Below are positions 33,166 through 42,421 of a stretch of DNA of 64,000 nucleotides, one piece after another. Position numbers and translations under genes: made by a program. The notes below the pieces were generated by a model. The model was not told the DNA's origin, made no database searches, and worked only from the letters and a program-made list of their open reading frames with translations. Source of the stretch: Burkholderia dolosa (GTDB lineage: Bacteria > Pseudomonadota > Gammaproteobacteria > Burkholderiales > Burkholderiaceae); assembly GCF_902499135.1 (NCBI RefSeq), contig NZ_CABVPR010000013.1:1-64000 (forward strand), in the 5' to 3' direction. Each line of letters opens with the position of its first letter. Position 1 is the stretch's first letter.

Positions 33166-33241
33166 CGTGTTCGATTGATCCGGAAAGCAGTCGTGCGCGT
33201 CGGCACGCCAGCCGGCGCGCTGCTTCGATGAGGAGGCGAAT

Positions 33242-33457
33242 ATGCAAAACCGTCACGCGGCACAGCAGCAGGAATTGCACAACCGTTTGGCTGCATTGCA
33301 GGAACAGCACCAGCAACTCGCTCGGGAGATCGAGCTGAAAGAAGGGCATTCCGATATCGACGACCTCGCGCTGCAAAGGCTGAAGAAGGAAAAGCTGCTC
33401 GCCAAAGACAAGATCATCATGCTGCAATCGCAGCTGGAACCGGATAAGCGCGCCTGA
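33242..33457 (+). CDS. YdcH family (DUF465) small coiled-coil protein
   Basis: A 71-residue protein of two antiparallel helices, rich in Gln, Glu and Lys, with the typical ending LQRLKKEKLLAKDKIIMLQ. This matches the YdcH/SlyX-like DUF465 family, whose role is unknown. GAGGAGG lies 7 bases before the ATG, a strong ribosome site. The dinG-like gene follows 55 bases later. Confidence 0.87.
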   Translation: MQNRHAAQQQELHNRLAALQEQHQQLAREIELKEGHSDIDDLALQRLKKEKLLAKDKIIMLQSQLEPDKRA

Positions 33458-33512
33458 GCGCGGCCTGGCAAGCGCCGGGCGCCGCCCGGGTGCTGGAACA
33501 GGAACGCTTGCC

Positions 33513-35759
33513 TTGAATTCACCGCTTGAAGACAACCTCGCTGCCCGGCGCGACGCATCGTCCGCCGGGAGCGCCCGCGCGCCCGAACGCACGTTCGAGC
33601 TGAGTCGCAAGCGCGTCGACGAGCTCGACACGATCTTCGGCGAAGGCGGGCTGCTTGCGCGCGCGCTCGACGGCTACCGTCCGCGCGCGTCGCAGATCGA
33701 GATGGCGCGCGCGGTCGCGTCCGCGATGGAGGCGTCCGCACGCCGGATGCCGGACCCCGAGATATTCGAAACCCGCAAGCGGCCCGCGCGGCGCCTGGGC
33801 GATGGCGACAAGGCGGCCGAAACCAGCGCGGATGCCGCGGCGTCGGCCGACGCCGATCCGGACGCCGGCGACAACACGTTGATCGTCGAGGCTGGCACGG
33901 GCACCGGCAAGACCTATGCGTATCTCGTGCCGGCGATGCTGTGGGGCGGCAAGGTGATCGTGTCGACCGGCACGAAGCACCTGCAGGATCAGCTGTTCCT
34001 GCGCGACATCCCGACCGTGCGCAACGCGCTCGCCGTGCCGGTGACCGTCGCGATGCTGAAGGGGCGCGCGAACTATCTGTGCCACTACTATCTGCAGCGT
34101 ACGGCGGACAACGGCCGACTGCCGTCGCGGCAGGACACGGCGTACCTGCAGGAGATCGTCCGTTTCGCGAAGATCACGAAGAGCGGCGACAAGGCCGAGC
34201 TCGCGAGCGTGCCGGAGACGGCGCCGGTGTGGTCGATGGTCACGTCGACGCGCGACAACTGCCTCGGCCAGGAATGCCCGCACTACAAGGAATGCTTCGT
34301 GATGCAGGCGCGACGCGAAGCGCAGCAGGCCGACATCGTCGTCGTGAACCACCACCTGTTCTTCGCGGACATCATGCTGCGCGACACCGGGATGGCCGAG
34401 CTGCTGCCGAACGCGAACACGGTGATCTTCGACGAAGCGCATCAGCTTCCCGAGACCGCGACGCTGTTCTTCGGCGAGACGCTCTCCACCACGCAGATTC
34501 TCGAACTCGCGCGCGACACGGTCGCCGAAGGCTTGAGCCACGCGCGCGACGCAGTCGAGTGGGTGAAGCTCGGCGGTGCGCTCGAGCGTGCTGCGCGCGA
34601 CGTGCGACTCGCGTTCGCGGACGATCAGACCGTGCGCATGTCGCTCGCGCAGCTCGGCGACGATCATCCGCTGTTCGGCGCGCTGGACGCGCTCGAAGGC
34701 GCGCTCGATGCGCTGGCGTCGGCGCTCGCCAGCCAGGCGGAGCGCGCGGAATCGCTCGGTGCGTGTCTGCGCCGCGCGCGCGAACTGCAGGATCTGCTGG
34801 CCGGCTGGGTCGCGCTCGGCGCGGCCGAAGCGGCGCGGCAAGCGGACGCCGAGGCGTCCGGCGACCAGCCGGCGTCCGACGACGCGAACGAGAAAGTACG
34901 CTGGGTCGAGGTGTTCGCACACACGGTTCAACTGCACGAGACGCCGCTGTCGGTCGCGCCGATCTTCGCGAAGCAGCGCGCAGGCGTGCCGCGCGCATGG
35001 GTGTTTACGTCGGCGACGCTGTCGGTGCGCGGCGATTTCACGCACTACGCGGCGCAGATGGGGCTCAGTTCGCGCCGCTCGATGACGCTCGCCAGTCCGT
35101 TCGACTATCAGACGCAAGGGCTGCTGTACGTGCCGCGCAACCTGCCGCAGCCGTCGTCGCCGGCGTTTACCGATGCGGTGTTCGAAGCCGCGCTGCCGGC
35201 GATCGAGGCATCGGGCGGCGGCGTGTTCATGCTGTGCACGACGCTGCGCGCGGTCGACCGGATCGCATCGAAGCTGCGCGACGTGATCGAGTCGCGCGGC
35301 TGGAACACGCCGCTGCTCGTGCAGGGCGATGCGAGCCGCACCGAACTGCTGGATCGCTTCCGCGCGTACGGCAACGCGATCCTGGTCGGCAGCCAGAGTT
35401 TCTGGGAGGGCGTCGACGTGCGCGGCGACGCGCTGTCGCTCGTCGTGATCGACAAGCTGCCGTTCGCGCCGCCCGACGATCCGGTGCTGGCCGCGCGCCT
35501 CGACGCGCTGGCGAAGAAGGGGCTGAGCCCGTTCGCCGTCCATCAGCTGCCGCAGGCGGTGATCACGCTGAAGCAGGGCGCCGGACGGCTGATCCGCGCG
35601 GAGACGGATCGCGGCGTGCTGATGATCTGCGACACGCGGCTCGTCGACAAGCCTTACGGGCGGCGGATCTGGCAGAGCCTGCCGCCGTTCAAGCGCACGC
35701 GCGAGATCGCGGTCGTGCAGGATTTCTTCGACGAACATCGAGCGGCAAAGCGCGCATGA
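33513..35759 (+). CDS. DinG/YoaA-type ATP-dependent DNA helicase
   Basis: A 748-residue XPD-like superfamily 2 helicase. Walker A is in VEAGTGTGKTYAYLVPAML (about residue 128) and the DEAH box in VIFDEAHQLPET (about 306). Between them lie four cysteines of a likely 4Fe-4S cluster (NYLCHYY and DNCLGQECPHYKEC). C-terminal motifs include LLVQGDASRTELLDRF, VGSQSFWEGVDV and QGAGRLIR. It probably unwinds forked or R-loop structures in repair, as DinG and YoaA do. The start is TTG at 33513, which is tentative. Confidence 0.92.
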   Translation: MNSPLEDNLAARRDASSAGSARAPERTFELSRKRVDELDTIFGEGGLLARALDGYRPRASQIEMARAVASAMEASARRMPDPEIFETRKRPARRLGDGDKAAETSADAAASADADPDAGDNTLIVEAGTGTGKTYAYLVPAMLWGGKVIVSTGTKHLQDQLFLRDIPTVRNALAVPVTVAMLKGRANYLCHYYLQRTADNGRLPSRQDTAYLQEIVRFAKITKSGDKAELASVPETAPVWSMVTSTRDNCLGQECPHYKECFVMQARREAQQADIVVVNHHLFFADIMLRDTGMAELLPNANTVIFDEAHQLPETATLFFGETLSTTQILELARDTVAEGLSHARDAVEWVKLGGALERAARDVRLAFADDQTVRMSLAQLGDDHPLFGALDALEGALDALASALASQAERAESLGACLRRARELQDLLAGWVALGAAEAARQADAEASGDQPASDDANEKVRWVEVFAHTVQLHETPLSVAPIFAKQRAGVPRAWVFTSATLSVRGDFTHYAAQMGLSSRRSMTLASPFDYQTQGLLYVPRNLPQPSSPAFTDAVFEAALPAIEASGGGVFMLCTTLRAVDRIASKLRDVIESRGWNTPLLVQGDASRTELLDRFRAYGNAILVGSQSFWEGVDVRGDALSLVVIDKLPFAPPDDPVLAARLDALAKKGLSPFAVHQLPQAVITLKQGAGRLIRAETDRGVLMICDTRLVDKPYGRRIWQSLPPFKRTREIAVVQDFFDEHRAAKRA

Positions 35760-35820
35760 CCGCGAGTGCGGCTCGCGCCGCACGACTGCACGCGGTGCTC
35801 GCCGGTTGCGGCGTCGACAA

Positions 35821-35850
35821 AAAACCCGGCTCGATGGCCGGGTTTTTTTT
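35821..35850. terminator. Bidirectional terminator between the dinG-like gene and bamD
   Basis: A perfect 10-bp stem (AAAACCCGGC at 35821-35830, GCCGGGTTTT at 35837-35846) with loop TCGATG and a long T run on the right and A run on the left. It suits the convergent pair. Confidence 0.88.
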
Positions 35851-35872
35851 CATTGGTGCGCGGACGCGTCGT

Positions 35873-36697
35873 TCAGAACTGCCACCACGACTTCTTCGTG
35901 CCCGGACGCGCGTGCCCGGTGATGTACGGGCTGTCGGGGAACGTGCCTGCCAGCACGCGCTTCGTGTCTTCGGCGAGCTGCGGCTGATTCAGCTTGCCGT
36001 ACGACAGGACCATGATGTGCAGCGCATCCTCGATCGCGGGCGCGCCCTTGTAGTCCTTGATCGCGAGCTGCGCGCGGTTGATCGCTGCGACATATGCGCC
36101 GCGCCGATAGTAGTAGTCGGCCGCATGCACTTCGTGCGATGCGAGCGCGTTCACGATGTAGCGCATCCGCGCTGCGGCGTCGGGCGCGTACTTGCTCTTC
36201 GGGTAGCGGTCGACCACGACCTTGAACGCGTCGTACGACTCGCGCAGCGCCTGCGGATCGCGCTCGCTCATGTCCTGGCCGGAGAAGCGGCCGAACAGGC
36301 CGAGATCGTCGTTGAAGTGGATCATCCCCTTCAGGTAGTACGCGTATGCGATATCGGGATGATCGGGGTGAAGCTGGATGAAGCGGTCGACGGCCTGATC
36401 GGCGGCGGCGATCTCGTTGTCCTTCCAGTTGCAGTACGCGACGTTGATCTGCGCCTGCTGCGCGAAGTGGCCGAACGGATCGCGGCCCTGCAGCGCTTCG
36501 AAATATTTCGCGCACTTGCCCCAGTCGCCGCCGGACAGGGCGTCCTGGGCCTCTGAGTATAATTTGTTGTTCGACCAGGTAGCCGTCTCGTCCTGCTTCT
36601 GCGGCAAGCCGTGGCAGCCGGCGATGAGGGCCGCGGCCGCTACCGCCGCAGCCCGGGCGGCGACGGTTCTGGCCGTACGTGTGGTCGAATTCATCAT
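35873..36697 (-). CDS. bamD: Outer membrane protein assembly factor BamD
   Basis: A 274-residue essential lipoprotein of the BAM complex. The signal peptide ends at the lipobox LIAGC (C28). The mature protein has five TPR-like repeats, for example KLYSEAQDALSGGDWGKCAKYFEALQ and MNVLKYEA-like helices continuing to the C terminus. Residue 46 is encoded by TTA, which is very rare in this GC-rich genome and overlaps a TATAAT on the opposite strand. The start at 36697 has two adjacent ATGs; 36694 is equally possible. It diverges from rluD with 41 bases between start codons. Confidence 0.93.
   Translation of the reverse strand: MMNSTTRTARTVAARAAAVAAAALIAGCHGLPQKQDETATWSNNKLYSEAQDALSGGDWGKCAKYFEALQGRDPFGHFAQQAQINVAYCNWKDNEIAAADQAVDRFIQLHPDHPDIAYAYYLKGMIHFNDDLGLFGRFSGQDMSERDPQALRESYDAFKVVVDRYPKSKYAPDAAARMRYIVNALASHEVHAADYYYRRGAYVAAINRAQLAIKDYKGAPAIEDALHIMVLSYGKLNQPQLAEDTKRVLAGTFPDSPYITGHARPGTKKSWWQF
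36558..36563 (+). promoter_or_regulatory. Perfect -10 hexamer inside bamD, directed toward rluD
   Basis: TATAAT on the forward strand lies within the bamD coding sequence, 175 bases before the rluD ATG. It overlaps the rare TTA codon (Leu46) of bamD. No good -35 is seen at 16-19 bases. It is a candidate rluD-pgeF promoter. Confidence 0.4.
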
Positions 36698-36738
36698 GCT
36701 CGCATGTCCTAGCTTCAAGTCTCGGTGACCCAGTCTAA

Positions 36739-37941
36739 ATGACCCGTTCAAGTTCGCAGAATGCCCAGCCGGGCAAGTCAAATCGCGAAGATTATAGCCC
36801 AAGCGATCGGCCCGCCGACGCTGCCCCCGGGGATTCCCTCGACGACGATCTCACTGCCGACGCGTTGCAGCCGCCCGCGAAGCCGGCCGCGGGCGACGAC
36901 GCGCCGCGCATCGTCGCCGTACCTGCCTCGCTCGCCGGCGAGCGCCTCGACAAGGCGCTCGCGCAACTCTTTCCCGAATTTTCCCGCAGTCGTCTGCAGA
37001 GCTGGATCGACGCGCAGCGCGTGCGCATCGACGGCGCGCCGGCGAAGATCCGCCAGCCGGTGCCGCTCGGTGCGACGATCGAGCTCGTGCCCGACTTGCT
37101 GCCCGAACAGCTCGCGTTCACGCCGGAGCCGGTGCCGCTCGACGTCGTGTACGAGGACGACGCGCTCGTCGTGATCAACAAGCCGGCCGGCGTCGTCGTG
37201 CATCCGGCGGCCGGCAACTGGAGCGGCACGATCCTCAACGGGCTGCTGCATCGCTACGGCGACGCGGCAGCCGGGCTGCCGCGCGCGGGGATCGTCCATC
37301 GGCTCGACAAGGAGACGTCGGGGCTGATGGTCGTCGCGCGCACGCTCGCCGCGCAGACCGATCTCGTGCGGCAGCTGCAGGCGCGCACCGTGAAGCGCCG
37401 CTATTTCGCGCTCGTGTGGGGCACGATGCCCGAAGCGGGGACGATCGATGCGCCGATCGGCCGCGATCCGCGCGAGCGTACGCGCATGGCCGTCGTCACG
37501 GGGGCGTCGGGCAAGCCCGCGCGTACGCACTTCCGCACCGTCGACACATGCGTGTGGCAACGTCAGCCGGTGTCGGCGATCCAGTGCGATCTCGAAACGG
37601 GCCGCACGCACCAGATCCGCGTGCACTGTTCGCATGTCGGCCATCCGTTGCTCGGCGATCCCGTGTACGGGCGTGCGCGCGGCAAGCGTTCGGTCACGCC
37701 GCTGCCGGACGGGTTCGCTCGGCAGGCGCTGCACGCATGGCGGCTCGGGCTGGTCCATCCGGTCACCGGCAAGGCGATGCAGTGGCGCTGCCCGCTGCCG
37801 GACGACATGAATGCGCTCGTCGCGGCGCTCGGCTTCGGGCAGGGCGACGATGAATTCGACGACGAGGACGATGTCTACGACGATGACGATTTCGGCGGCG
37901 ACTATCACGATGCGCAGTACCTGGATGACGAGGAGGAGTAA
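36739..37941 (+). CDS. rluD: 23S rRNA pseudouridine synthase RluD, with acidic C-terminal tail
   Basis: A 400-residue RluA-family synthase that makes pseudouridines in helix 69 of 23S rRNA. A variable N-terminal extension of about 55 residues precedes an S4 domain ([20 protein letters not shown]). The catalytic domain shows [17 protein letters not shown] and the active-site Asp in [15 protein letters not shown] (D189). The final 30 residues are almost entirely Asp and Glu, which is unlike E. coli RluD. The first 20 codons use rare triplets (TCA, AGT, AAT, TAT). The stop lies 6 bases before the preferred pgeF ATG, so the pair is coupled. Confidence 0.94.
   Translation: MTRSSSQNAQPGKSNREDYSPSDRPADAAPGDSLDDDLTADALQPPAKPAAGDDAPRIVAVPASLAGERLDKALAQLFPEFSRSRLQSWIDAQRVRIDGAPAKIRQPVPLGATIELVPDLLPEQLAFTPEPVPLDVVYEDDALVVINKPAGVVVHPAAGNWSGTILNGLLHRYGDAAAGLPRAGIVHRLDKETSGLMVVARTLAAQTDLVRQLQARTVKRRYFALVWGTMPEAGTIDAPIGRDPRERTRMAVVTGASGKPARTHFRTVDTCVWQRQPVSAIQCDLETGRTHQIRVHCSHVGHPLLGDPVYGRARGKRSVTPLPDGFARQALHAWRLGLVHPVTGKAMQWRCPLPDDMNALVAALGFGQGDDEFDDEDDVYDDDDFGGDYHDAQYLDDEEE
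36791..36796 (-). promoter_or_regulatory. Perfect -10 hexamer inside rluD, directed toward bamD
   Basis: ATTATA on the forward strand is TATAAT on the reverse strand, 94 bases upstream of the bamD start and inside codons 18-19 of rluD. The -35 region is weak. It is a candidate bamD promoter. Confidence 0.4.
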
Positions 37942-37947
37942 GTGTCG

Positions 37948-38787
37948 ATGACGAATCCGGCGCCATTGAGCTGGCACGACTGCGTGCGGCCCGACTGGCA
38001 CGTGTCGCCGCGCGTGCGCGCGCTCGTGACGACGCGCAACGGCGGCGTGAGCGAAGGGCCGTACGGACGCTGGCACGACGGCGAGACGCTGCCTGGCGGG
38101 ATGAACCTCGGCCTGCATACCGGCGACGATCCCGCACACGTGGCCGAGAACCGCGCGCGATTGCTTGCGCTCGCGGGGCAGCGAAGCGCGGCGTGGCTCG
38201 AGCAGGTTCACGGCGCGCACATCGTGCGCGCGGACGAAGTCATTGCGGCGGCGCCCGCCGCCACCGGGCCGGTGCGGGCCGACGCGAGCGTCACGGATCG
38301 GGCCGGCGCCGTTTGCGTCGTGATGGTCGCCGACTGCATGCCTGTGCTGCTGTGCGATGCGCACGGTCGCGCGGTCGGCGCTGCGCATGCGGGCTGGCGC
38401 GGGCTCGCGGCCGGCATCGTCGAGCAGACGGCGGCGCGCGTCGCCGCGCTCGCCGGTGCGGCGACGACGGAGCTGCGTGCGTTCCTCGGGCCGGCGATCG
38501 GCCCGACGGCGTTCGAGGTCGGCGCCGACGTGCTGGACGCGTTCCTCGACACGGCCGAACAGTCGGAGCATGATGACACGCGGCGCGCGTTCGTCGCGGT
38601 CGACGGCGCGCCCGGCAAGTTTTTCGCCGATCTCGCTGCGCTCGCGCGCCTGCGTCTCGCGCGTGCGGGCGTCACGCACATCCGCGGCGGCGATGCGTGC
38701 ACGGTCAGCGACCCGGCGCGTTTCTACTCGTACCGGCGCGACCGCGTGACAGGCCGGATGGCGGCGGCGATCTGGCTCGCCGACTGA
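37948..38787 (+). CDS. pgeF: Purine nucleoside phosphorylase / adenosine deaminase of the YfiH-LACC1 family
   Basis: A 279-residue member of the YfiH (Cu-oxidase_4, LACC1) family. The three metal ligands are present: His in EQVHGAH (H88), Cys in VADCMPV (C130) and His in AHAGWRGL (H147). Family proteins act on adenosine and inosine and have been linked to peptidoglycan editing. GAGGAG ends 9 bases before the ATG at 37948, which is better spaced than the GTG at 37942. It follows rluD, a widespread pairing. Confidence 0.92.
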   Translation: MTNPAPLSWHDCVRPDWHVSPRVRALVTTRNGGVSEGPYGRWHDGETLPGGMNLGLHTGDDPAHVAENRARLLALAGQRSAAWLEQVHGAHIVRADEVIAAAPAATGPVRADASVTDRAGAVCVVMVADCMPVLLCDAHGRAVGAAHAGWRGLAAGIVEQTAARVAALAGAATTELRAFLGPAIGPTAFEVGADVLDAFLDTAEQSEHDDTRRAFVAVDGAPGKFFADLAALARLRLARAGVTHIRGGDACTVSDPARFYSYRRDRVTGRMAAAIWLAD

Positions 38788-39148
38788 TGCCGCGTGCATG
38801 CCGACGCGGTTTGCTGTCCTGCAAAATCGAGTTATCCCGATATTCGGACGGCAATGCCGCGCGGTATGCGCATTCGAATGAAATATTGCGAAGTCAAGCT
38901 GATCGAAATGTTTTATGTTTCGCCGAAAGCCTTGTCCCGCCTGTCGCGCGCCGATTATTGCCGCGTCGAAATGATCAGGCGTTTGACGCTGCGCTTCACA
39001 TGGGGAAAACGATAATGATAAAAATACCGCACTGCGGCAGAATCTGGAGACGCTTCTCCAGAGCATGACGGCCCGGCTCGCTGCCGGCATGCCGCGCCGC
39101 GAGCAGGATTTCACGATTGACGCTCAGGAATCACCGGTAAGGCAGGTA
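38788..39148. other. Intergenic region upstream of phaC
   Basis: This 361-base gap has no convincing gene; a 73-codon open frame on the forward strand has no recognisable content. It is more AT-rich than its surroundings. It holds TTGACG at 38983-38988, an AT patch at 39011-39026, the short palindrome CTGC-G-GCAG at 39032-39040 and a hairpin at 39044-39061. It most likely carries the phaC promoter and regulator sites. Confidence 0.6.
39044..39061 (+). promoter_or_regulatory. Hairpin in the phaC leader
   Basis: CTGGAGA and TCTCCAG are perfect 7-base arms around CGCT. The element is 87 bases upstream of the phaC start codon and is not followed by a T run, so it is more likely an operator or mRNA structure than a terminator. 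Confidence 0.35.
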
Positions 39149-41023
39149 ATGACAGCATCGAAAAATTCGTCGACGTCCGCTCAGGCGGGCACTTCCGCGG
39201 GCAGTGCCGGATCCGGTCCCGCTGCCCAGCCGATGCAGCAATTGCAGCAGATGTTCGACGCATGGCTGAACGCGTGGCGCGGTTTCGCGGACCCGGCGCG
39301 CGCCGCGACTGCGCCGGCTGCGGTGAATCCATTCGCGACGTTCCAGTTTCCGCAGTCGTTTCCGTTTCAGATGCCGGCGATGCCGGACTTCGGCGGCGTC
39401 GCGTCGCCGTTCGCCGGGCTGAAGCTGCCCGTCGCCGCGATTCCGCCCGAACGGCTTCAAGCGCTGCAGGCCGACTATGCGCGCGACTGCATCGCGCTGA
39501 TGCAGCAGGCCACCGCCGCGAAGCTCGAATCTCCCGAACTGAAGGACCGCCGTTTCAGCGGCGACGCGTGGAAGTCGTCGCCCGCGCACGCATTCGCGGC
39601 CGCGTGGTATCTGCTGAACGCGCGCTATCTCCAGGAACTGGCCGACGCGCTCGAAACCGATCCGAAGACGCGCGAGCGGATCCGTTTCACGGTGCAGCAA
39701 TGGACGGCCGCGGCCGCGCCGAGCAACTTCCTCGCACTCAATCCGGACGCGCAGAAATCGATTCTCGACACGCAGGGCGAAAGCCTGCGTCAGGGGATGA
39801 TGAACCTGCTCGGCGATCTGCAGCGCGGCAAGATTTCGCAGACCGACGAATCGCAGTTCGTCGTCGGCAAGAATCTCGGCTGTACCGAAGGCGCGGTGGT
39901 CTACGAGAACGACCTGATCCAGCTGATCCAGTACGCGCCGAAGACGGACAAGGTGTTCGAGCGGCCGCTGCTGATCGTGCCGCCGTGCATCAACAAGTTC
40001 TACATCCTCGATCTGCAGCCGGAAAACTCGCTCGTCGCGCATGCGCTGTCGAACGGTCATCAGGTGTTCCTCGTGTCGTGGCGCAACGCGGACGCATCGG
40101 TCGCGCACAAGACGTGGGACGACTACATGAACGAAGGGCTGCTCGCCGCGATCGACGCGGTACAGCAGATCAGCGGCCGCGAGCAGATCAACACGCTCGG
40201 CTTCTGCGTCGGCGGCACGATGCTCGCGACCGCGCTCGCGGTGCTGGCCGCGCGCGGCGAGCATCCGGCCGCATCGATGACGCTGCTCACCGCGATGCTC
40301 GATTTCTCGGATACGGGGATTCTCGACGTGTTCGTCGACGAGGCGCACGTGCAGATGCGCGAGCAGACGATCGGCGGCAAGAACGGCTCGCCGCCGGGGC
40401 TGATGCGCGGCGTCGAGTTCGCGAACACGTTCTCGTTCCTGCGGCCGAACGATCTCGTGTGGAACTACGTCGTCGACAACTACCTGAAGGGCCGCACGCC
40501 TGCGCCGTTCGATCTGCTGTACTGGAACAGCGACTCGACGAGCCTGCCGGGGCCGATGTACGCGTGGTATCTGCGCAATACGTATCTCGAGAACAAGCTG
40601 CGCGAGCCGGGCGCGCTGACCGTGTGCGGCGAGCCGGTCGACCTGTCGCGCATCGACGTGCCGACCTTCATCTACGGCTCGCGCGAGGATCACATCGTGC
40701 CGTGGCAGACGGCTTACGCGTCGACGTCGATCCTGACGGGCCCGCTGAAGTTCGTGCTCGGCGCGTCGGGCCACATCGCGGGCGTGATCAATCCGCCCGC
40801 GAAGAAGAAGCGCAGCTACTGGGTCAACGAGAACGATCTGCCCGAATCGGCGGACGACTGGTTCGCGGGCGCAACCGAGCAGCCGGGCAGCTGGTGGCCG
40901 ACGTGGGTCGAGTGGCTCGACCAGTACGGCGGCCGCAAGGTCGCGCCGCCGGCGCAGCCGGGTTCCGCGCAGTTCCCGGTGATCGAGCCGGCGCCGGGCC
41001 GCTACGTGTTGCAGCGCGATTGA
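39149..41023 (+). CDS. phaC: Class I poly(3-hydroxyalkanoate) synthase PhaC
   Basis: A 624-residue class I PHA synthase, which polymerises (R)-3-hydroxybutyryl-CoA into storage polyester on granules. The catalytic triad can be seen: Cys353 in the lipase-box-like GFCVGG, Asp514 in REDHIVPW and His542 in SGHIAGV. The N-terminal 100 residues are Ala/Gly/Pro-rich and variable, as usual. The start at 39149 (MTASKNSST) is taken because AAGGCAGG is just upstream. phaA and phaB follow on the same strand, so the full polymer pathway is present. Confidence 0.97.
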   Translation: MTASKNSSTSAQAGTSAGSAGSGPAAQPMQQLQQMFDAWLNAWRGFADPARAATAPAAVNPFATFQFPQSFPFQMPAMPDFGGVASPFAGLKLPVAAIPPERLQALQADYARDCIALMQQATAAKLESPELKDRRFSGDAWKSSPAHAFAAAWYLLNARYLQELADALETDPKTRERIRFTVQQWTAAAAPSNFLALNPDAQKSILDTQGESLRQGMMNLLGDLQRGKISQTDESQFVVGKNLGCTEGAVVYENDLIQLIQYAPKTDKVFERPLLIVPPCINKFYILDLQPENSLVAHALSNGHQVFLVSWRNADASVAHKTWDDYMNEGLLAAIDAVQQISGREQINTLGFCVGGTMLATALAVLAARGEHPAASMTLLTAMLDFSDTGILDVFVDEAHVQMREQTIGGKNGSPPGLMRGVEFANTFSFLRPNDLVWNYVVDNYLKGRTPAPFDLLYWNSDSTSLPGPMYAWYLRNTYLENKLREPGALTVCGEPVDLSRIDVPTFIYGSREDHIVPWQTAYASTSILTGPLKFVLGASGHIAGVINPPAKKKRSYWVNENDLPESADDWFAGATEQPGSWWPTWVEWLDQYGGRKVAPPAQPGSAQFPVIEPAPGRYVLQRD

Positions 41024-41030
41024 CGAAAAC

Positions 41031-41071
41031 CGGACAGCGGCGCACGCTGTCCGCCGCACCGCAGTTTTTTT
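41031..41071 (+). terminator. Hairpin and T run between phaC and phaA
   Basis: A 9-bp stem (CGGACAGCG at 41031-41039, CGCTGTCCG at 41045-41053) is followed 11 bases later by seven Ts. The gap between stem and T run makes a weak or partial terminator, or an mRNA stability element, more likely than a full stop. Confidence 0.4.
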
Positions 41072-41122
41072 AACAGGGCCGGTAACGGCGCGCCGTGTCG
41101 TGCGGGCCCGGAGGAAACGGAA

Positions 41123-42304
41123 ATGACGGATGTAGTGATCGTATCGGCCGCGCGGACCGCGGTCGGCAAATTCGGCGGCTCGCTCGCGAAGATCGCGGCG
41201 CCCGAGCTTGGCGCGACGGTGATCCGCGCGGTGCTGGAGCGTGCGGGCGTGCAGCCCGATCAGGTCAGCGAAGTGATCATGGGGCAGGTGCTGACGGCCG
41301 GCTCAGGGCAGAACCCGGCGCGCCAGTCGCTGATCAAGGCCGGGCTGCCGAGCGCGGTGCCGGGGATGACGATCAACAAGGTGTGCGGCTCGGGGCTCAA
41401 GGCGGTGATGCTGGCGGCCAACGCGATCGTCGCGGGCGACGCGGAGATCGTCGTGGCCGGCGGCCAGGAGAACATGAGCGCGACGCCGCACGTGCTGCCG
41501 GGCTCGCGCGACGGGTTCCGGATGGGCGACGCGAAGCTGGTCGACACGATGATCGTCGACGGGCTGTGGGACGTGTACAACCAGTACCACATGGGGATCA
41601 CCGCGGAGAACGTCGCGAAGGAATACGGAATTACGCGCGAAGAGCAGGACGCGTTCGCGGCGCTGTCGCAGAACAAGGCGGAAGCCGCACAGAAGGCGGG
41701 CCGCTTCGCCGACGAAATCGTGCCGGTGTCGATTCCGCAGCGCAAGGGCGAGCCGGTGCAGTTCGCGACCGACGAGTTCGTGCGTCACGGCGTGACGGCC
41801 GAGTCGCTCGCGGGGCTGAAGCCGGCGTTCGCGAAGGACGGCACGGTGACGGCGGCGAACGCGTCGGGGATCAACGACGGTGCGGCGGCGGTGCTGGTGA
41901 TGTCGGCGCAGAAGGCCGCGGCGCTCGGGCTCACGCCGCTTGCGCGGATCAAGGCGTACGCGAACGCGGGCGTGGATCCGAGCGTGATGGGCATGGGTCC
42001 GGTGCCGGCGTCGCGGCGCTGTCTGGAGCGCGCGGGCTGGACGCCGGGCGATCTGGACCTGATGGAGATCAACGAGGCGTTCGCCGCGCAGGCGCTGGCG
42101 GTGCACAAGCAGATGGGCTGGGACACGTCGAAGGTGAACGTGAACGGCGGCGCGATCGCGATCGGTCATCCGATCGGCGCGTCGGGCTGCCGGATTTTGG
42201 TGACGCTGCTGCACGAGATGGCCAGGCGCGATGCGAAGCGCGGGCTGGCGTCGCTGTGCATCGGCGGCGGGATGGGCGTCGCGCTGGCGGTCGAGCGTCC
42301 GTAA
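41123..42304 (+). CDS. phaA: Acetyl-CoA acetyltransferase (beta-ketothiolase) PhaA
   Basis: A 393-residue biosynthetic thiolase that condenses two acetyl-CoA to acetoacetyl-CoA. The acyl-accepting cysteine is C88 in [13 protein letters not shown]. His349 in [11 protein letters not shown] and Cys379 in [11 protein letters not shown] complete the active site. Length and motifs are standard. GGAGG lies 12 bases before the ATG. Placement between phaC and phaB assigns it to polymer synthesis rather than fatty-acid breakdown. Confidence 0.97.
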   Translation: MTDVVIVSAARTAVGKFGGSLAKIAAPELGATVIRAVLERAGVQPDQVSEVIMGQVLTAGSGQNPARQSLIKAGLPSAVPGMTINKVCGSGLKAVMLAANAIVAGDAEIVVAGGQENMSATPHVLPGSRDGFRMGDAKLVDTMIVDGLWDVYNQYHMGITAENVAKEYGITREEQDAFAALSQNKAEAAQKAGRFADEIVPVSIPQRKGEPVQFATDEFVRHGVTAESLAGLKPAFAKDGTVTAANASGINDGAAAVLVMSAQKAAALGLTPLARIKAYANAGVDPSVMGMGPVPASRRCLERAGWTPGDLDLMEINEAFAAQALAVHKQMGWDTSKVNVNGGAIAIGHPIGASGCRILVTLLHEMARRDAKRGLASLCIGGGMGVALAVERP

Positions 42305-42421
42305 GCGACGCTCGACCGTCGCCGAAGCACGATCCGGCGCCGGCCGATGGCGGCTTCGGCCGGCGCGCGTGAAGTCGGAGGGCTGCCGGTAGCCCTCGAA
42401 ATCAAAAATGGAGTGAGATTT

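Noticed and set aside
33519-35783. A 754-codon reverse frame opposite the dinG-like helicase
   Set aside because: It has the same shadow composition. The forward frame carries Walker, DEAH and cysteine motifs.
38794-39015. A 73-codon forward frame in the phaC upstream region
   Set aside because: No recognisable protein features, and the region is better explained as promoter DNA. The codons lack the usual third-position GC bias.
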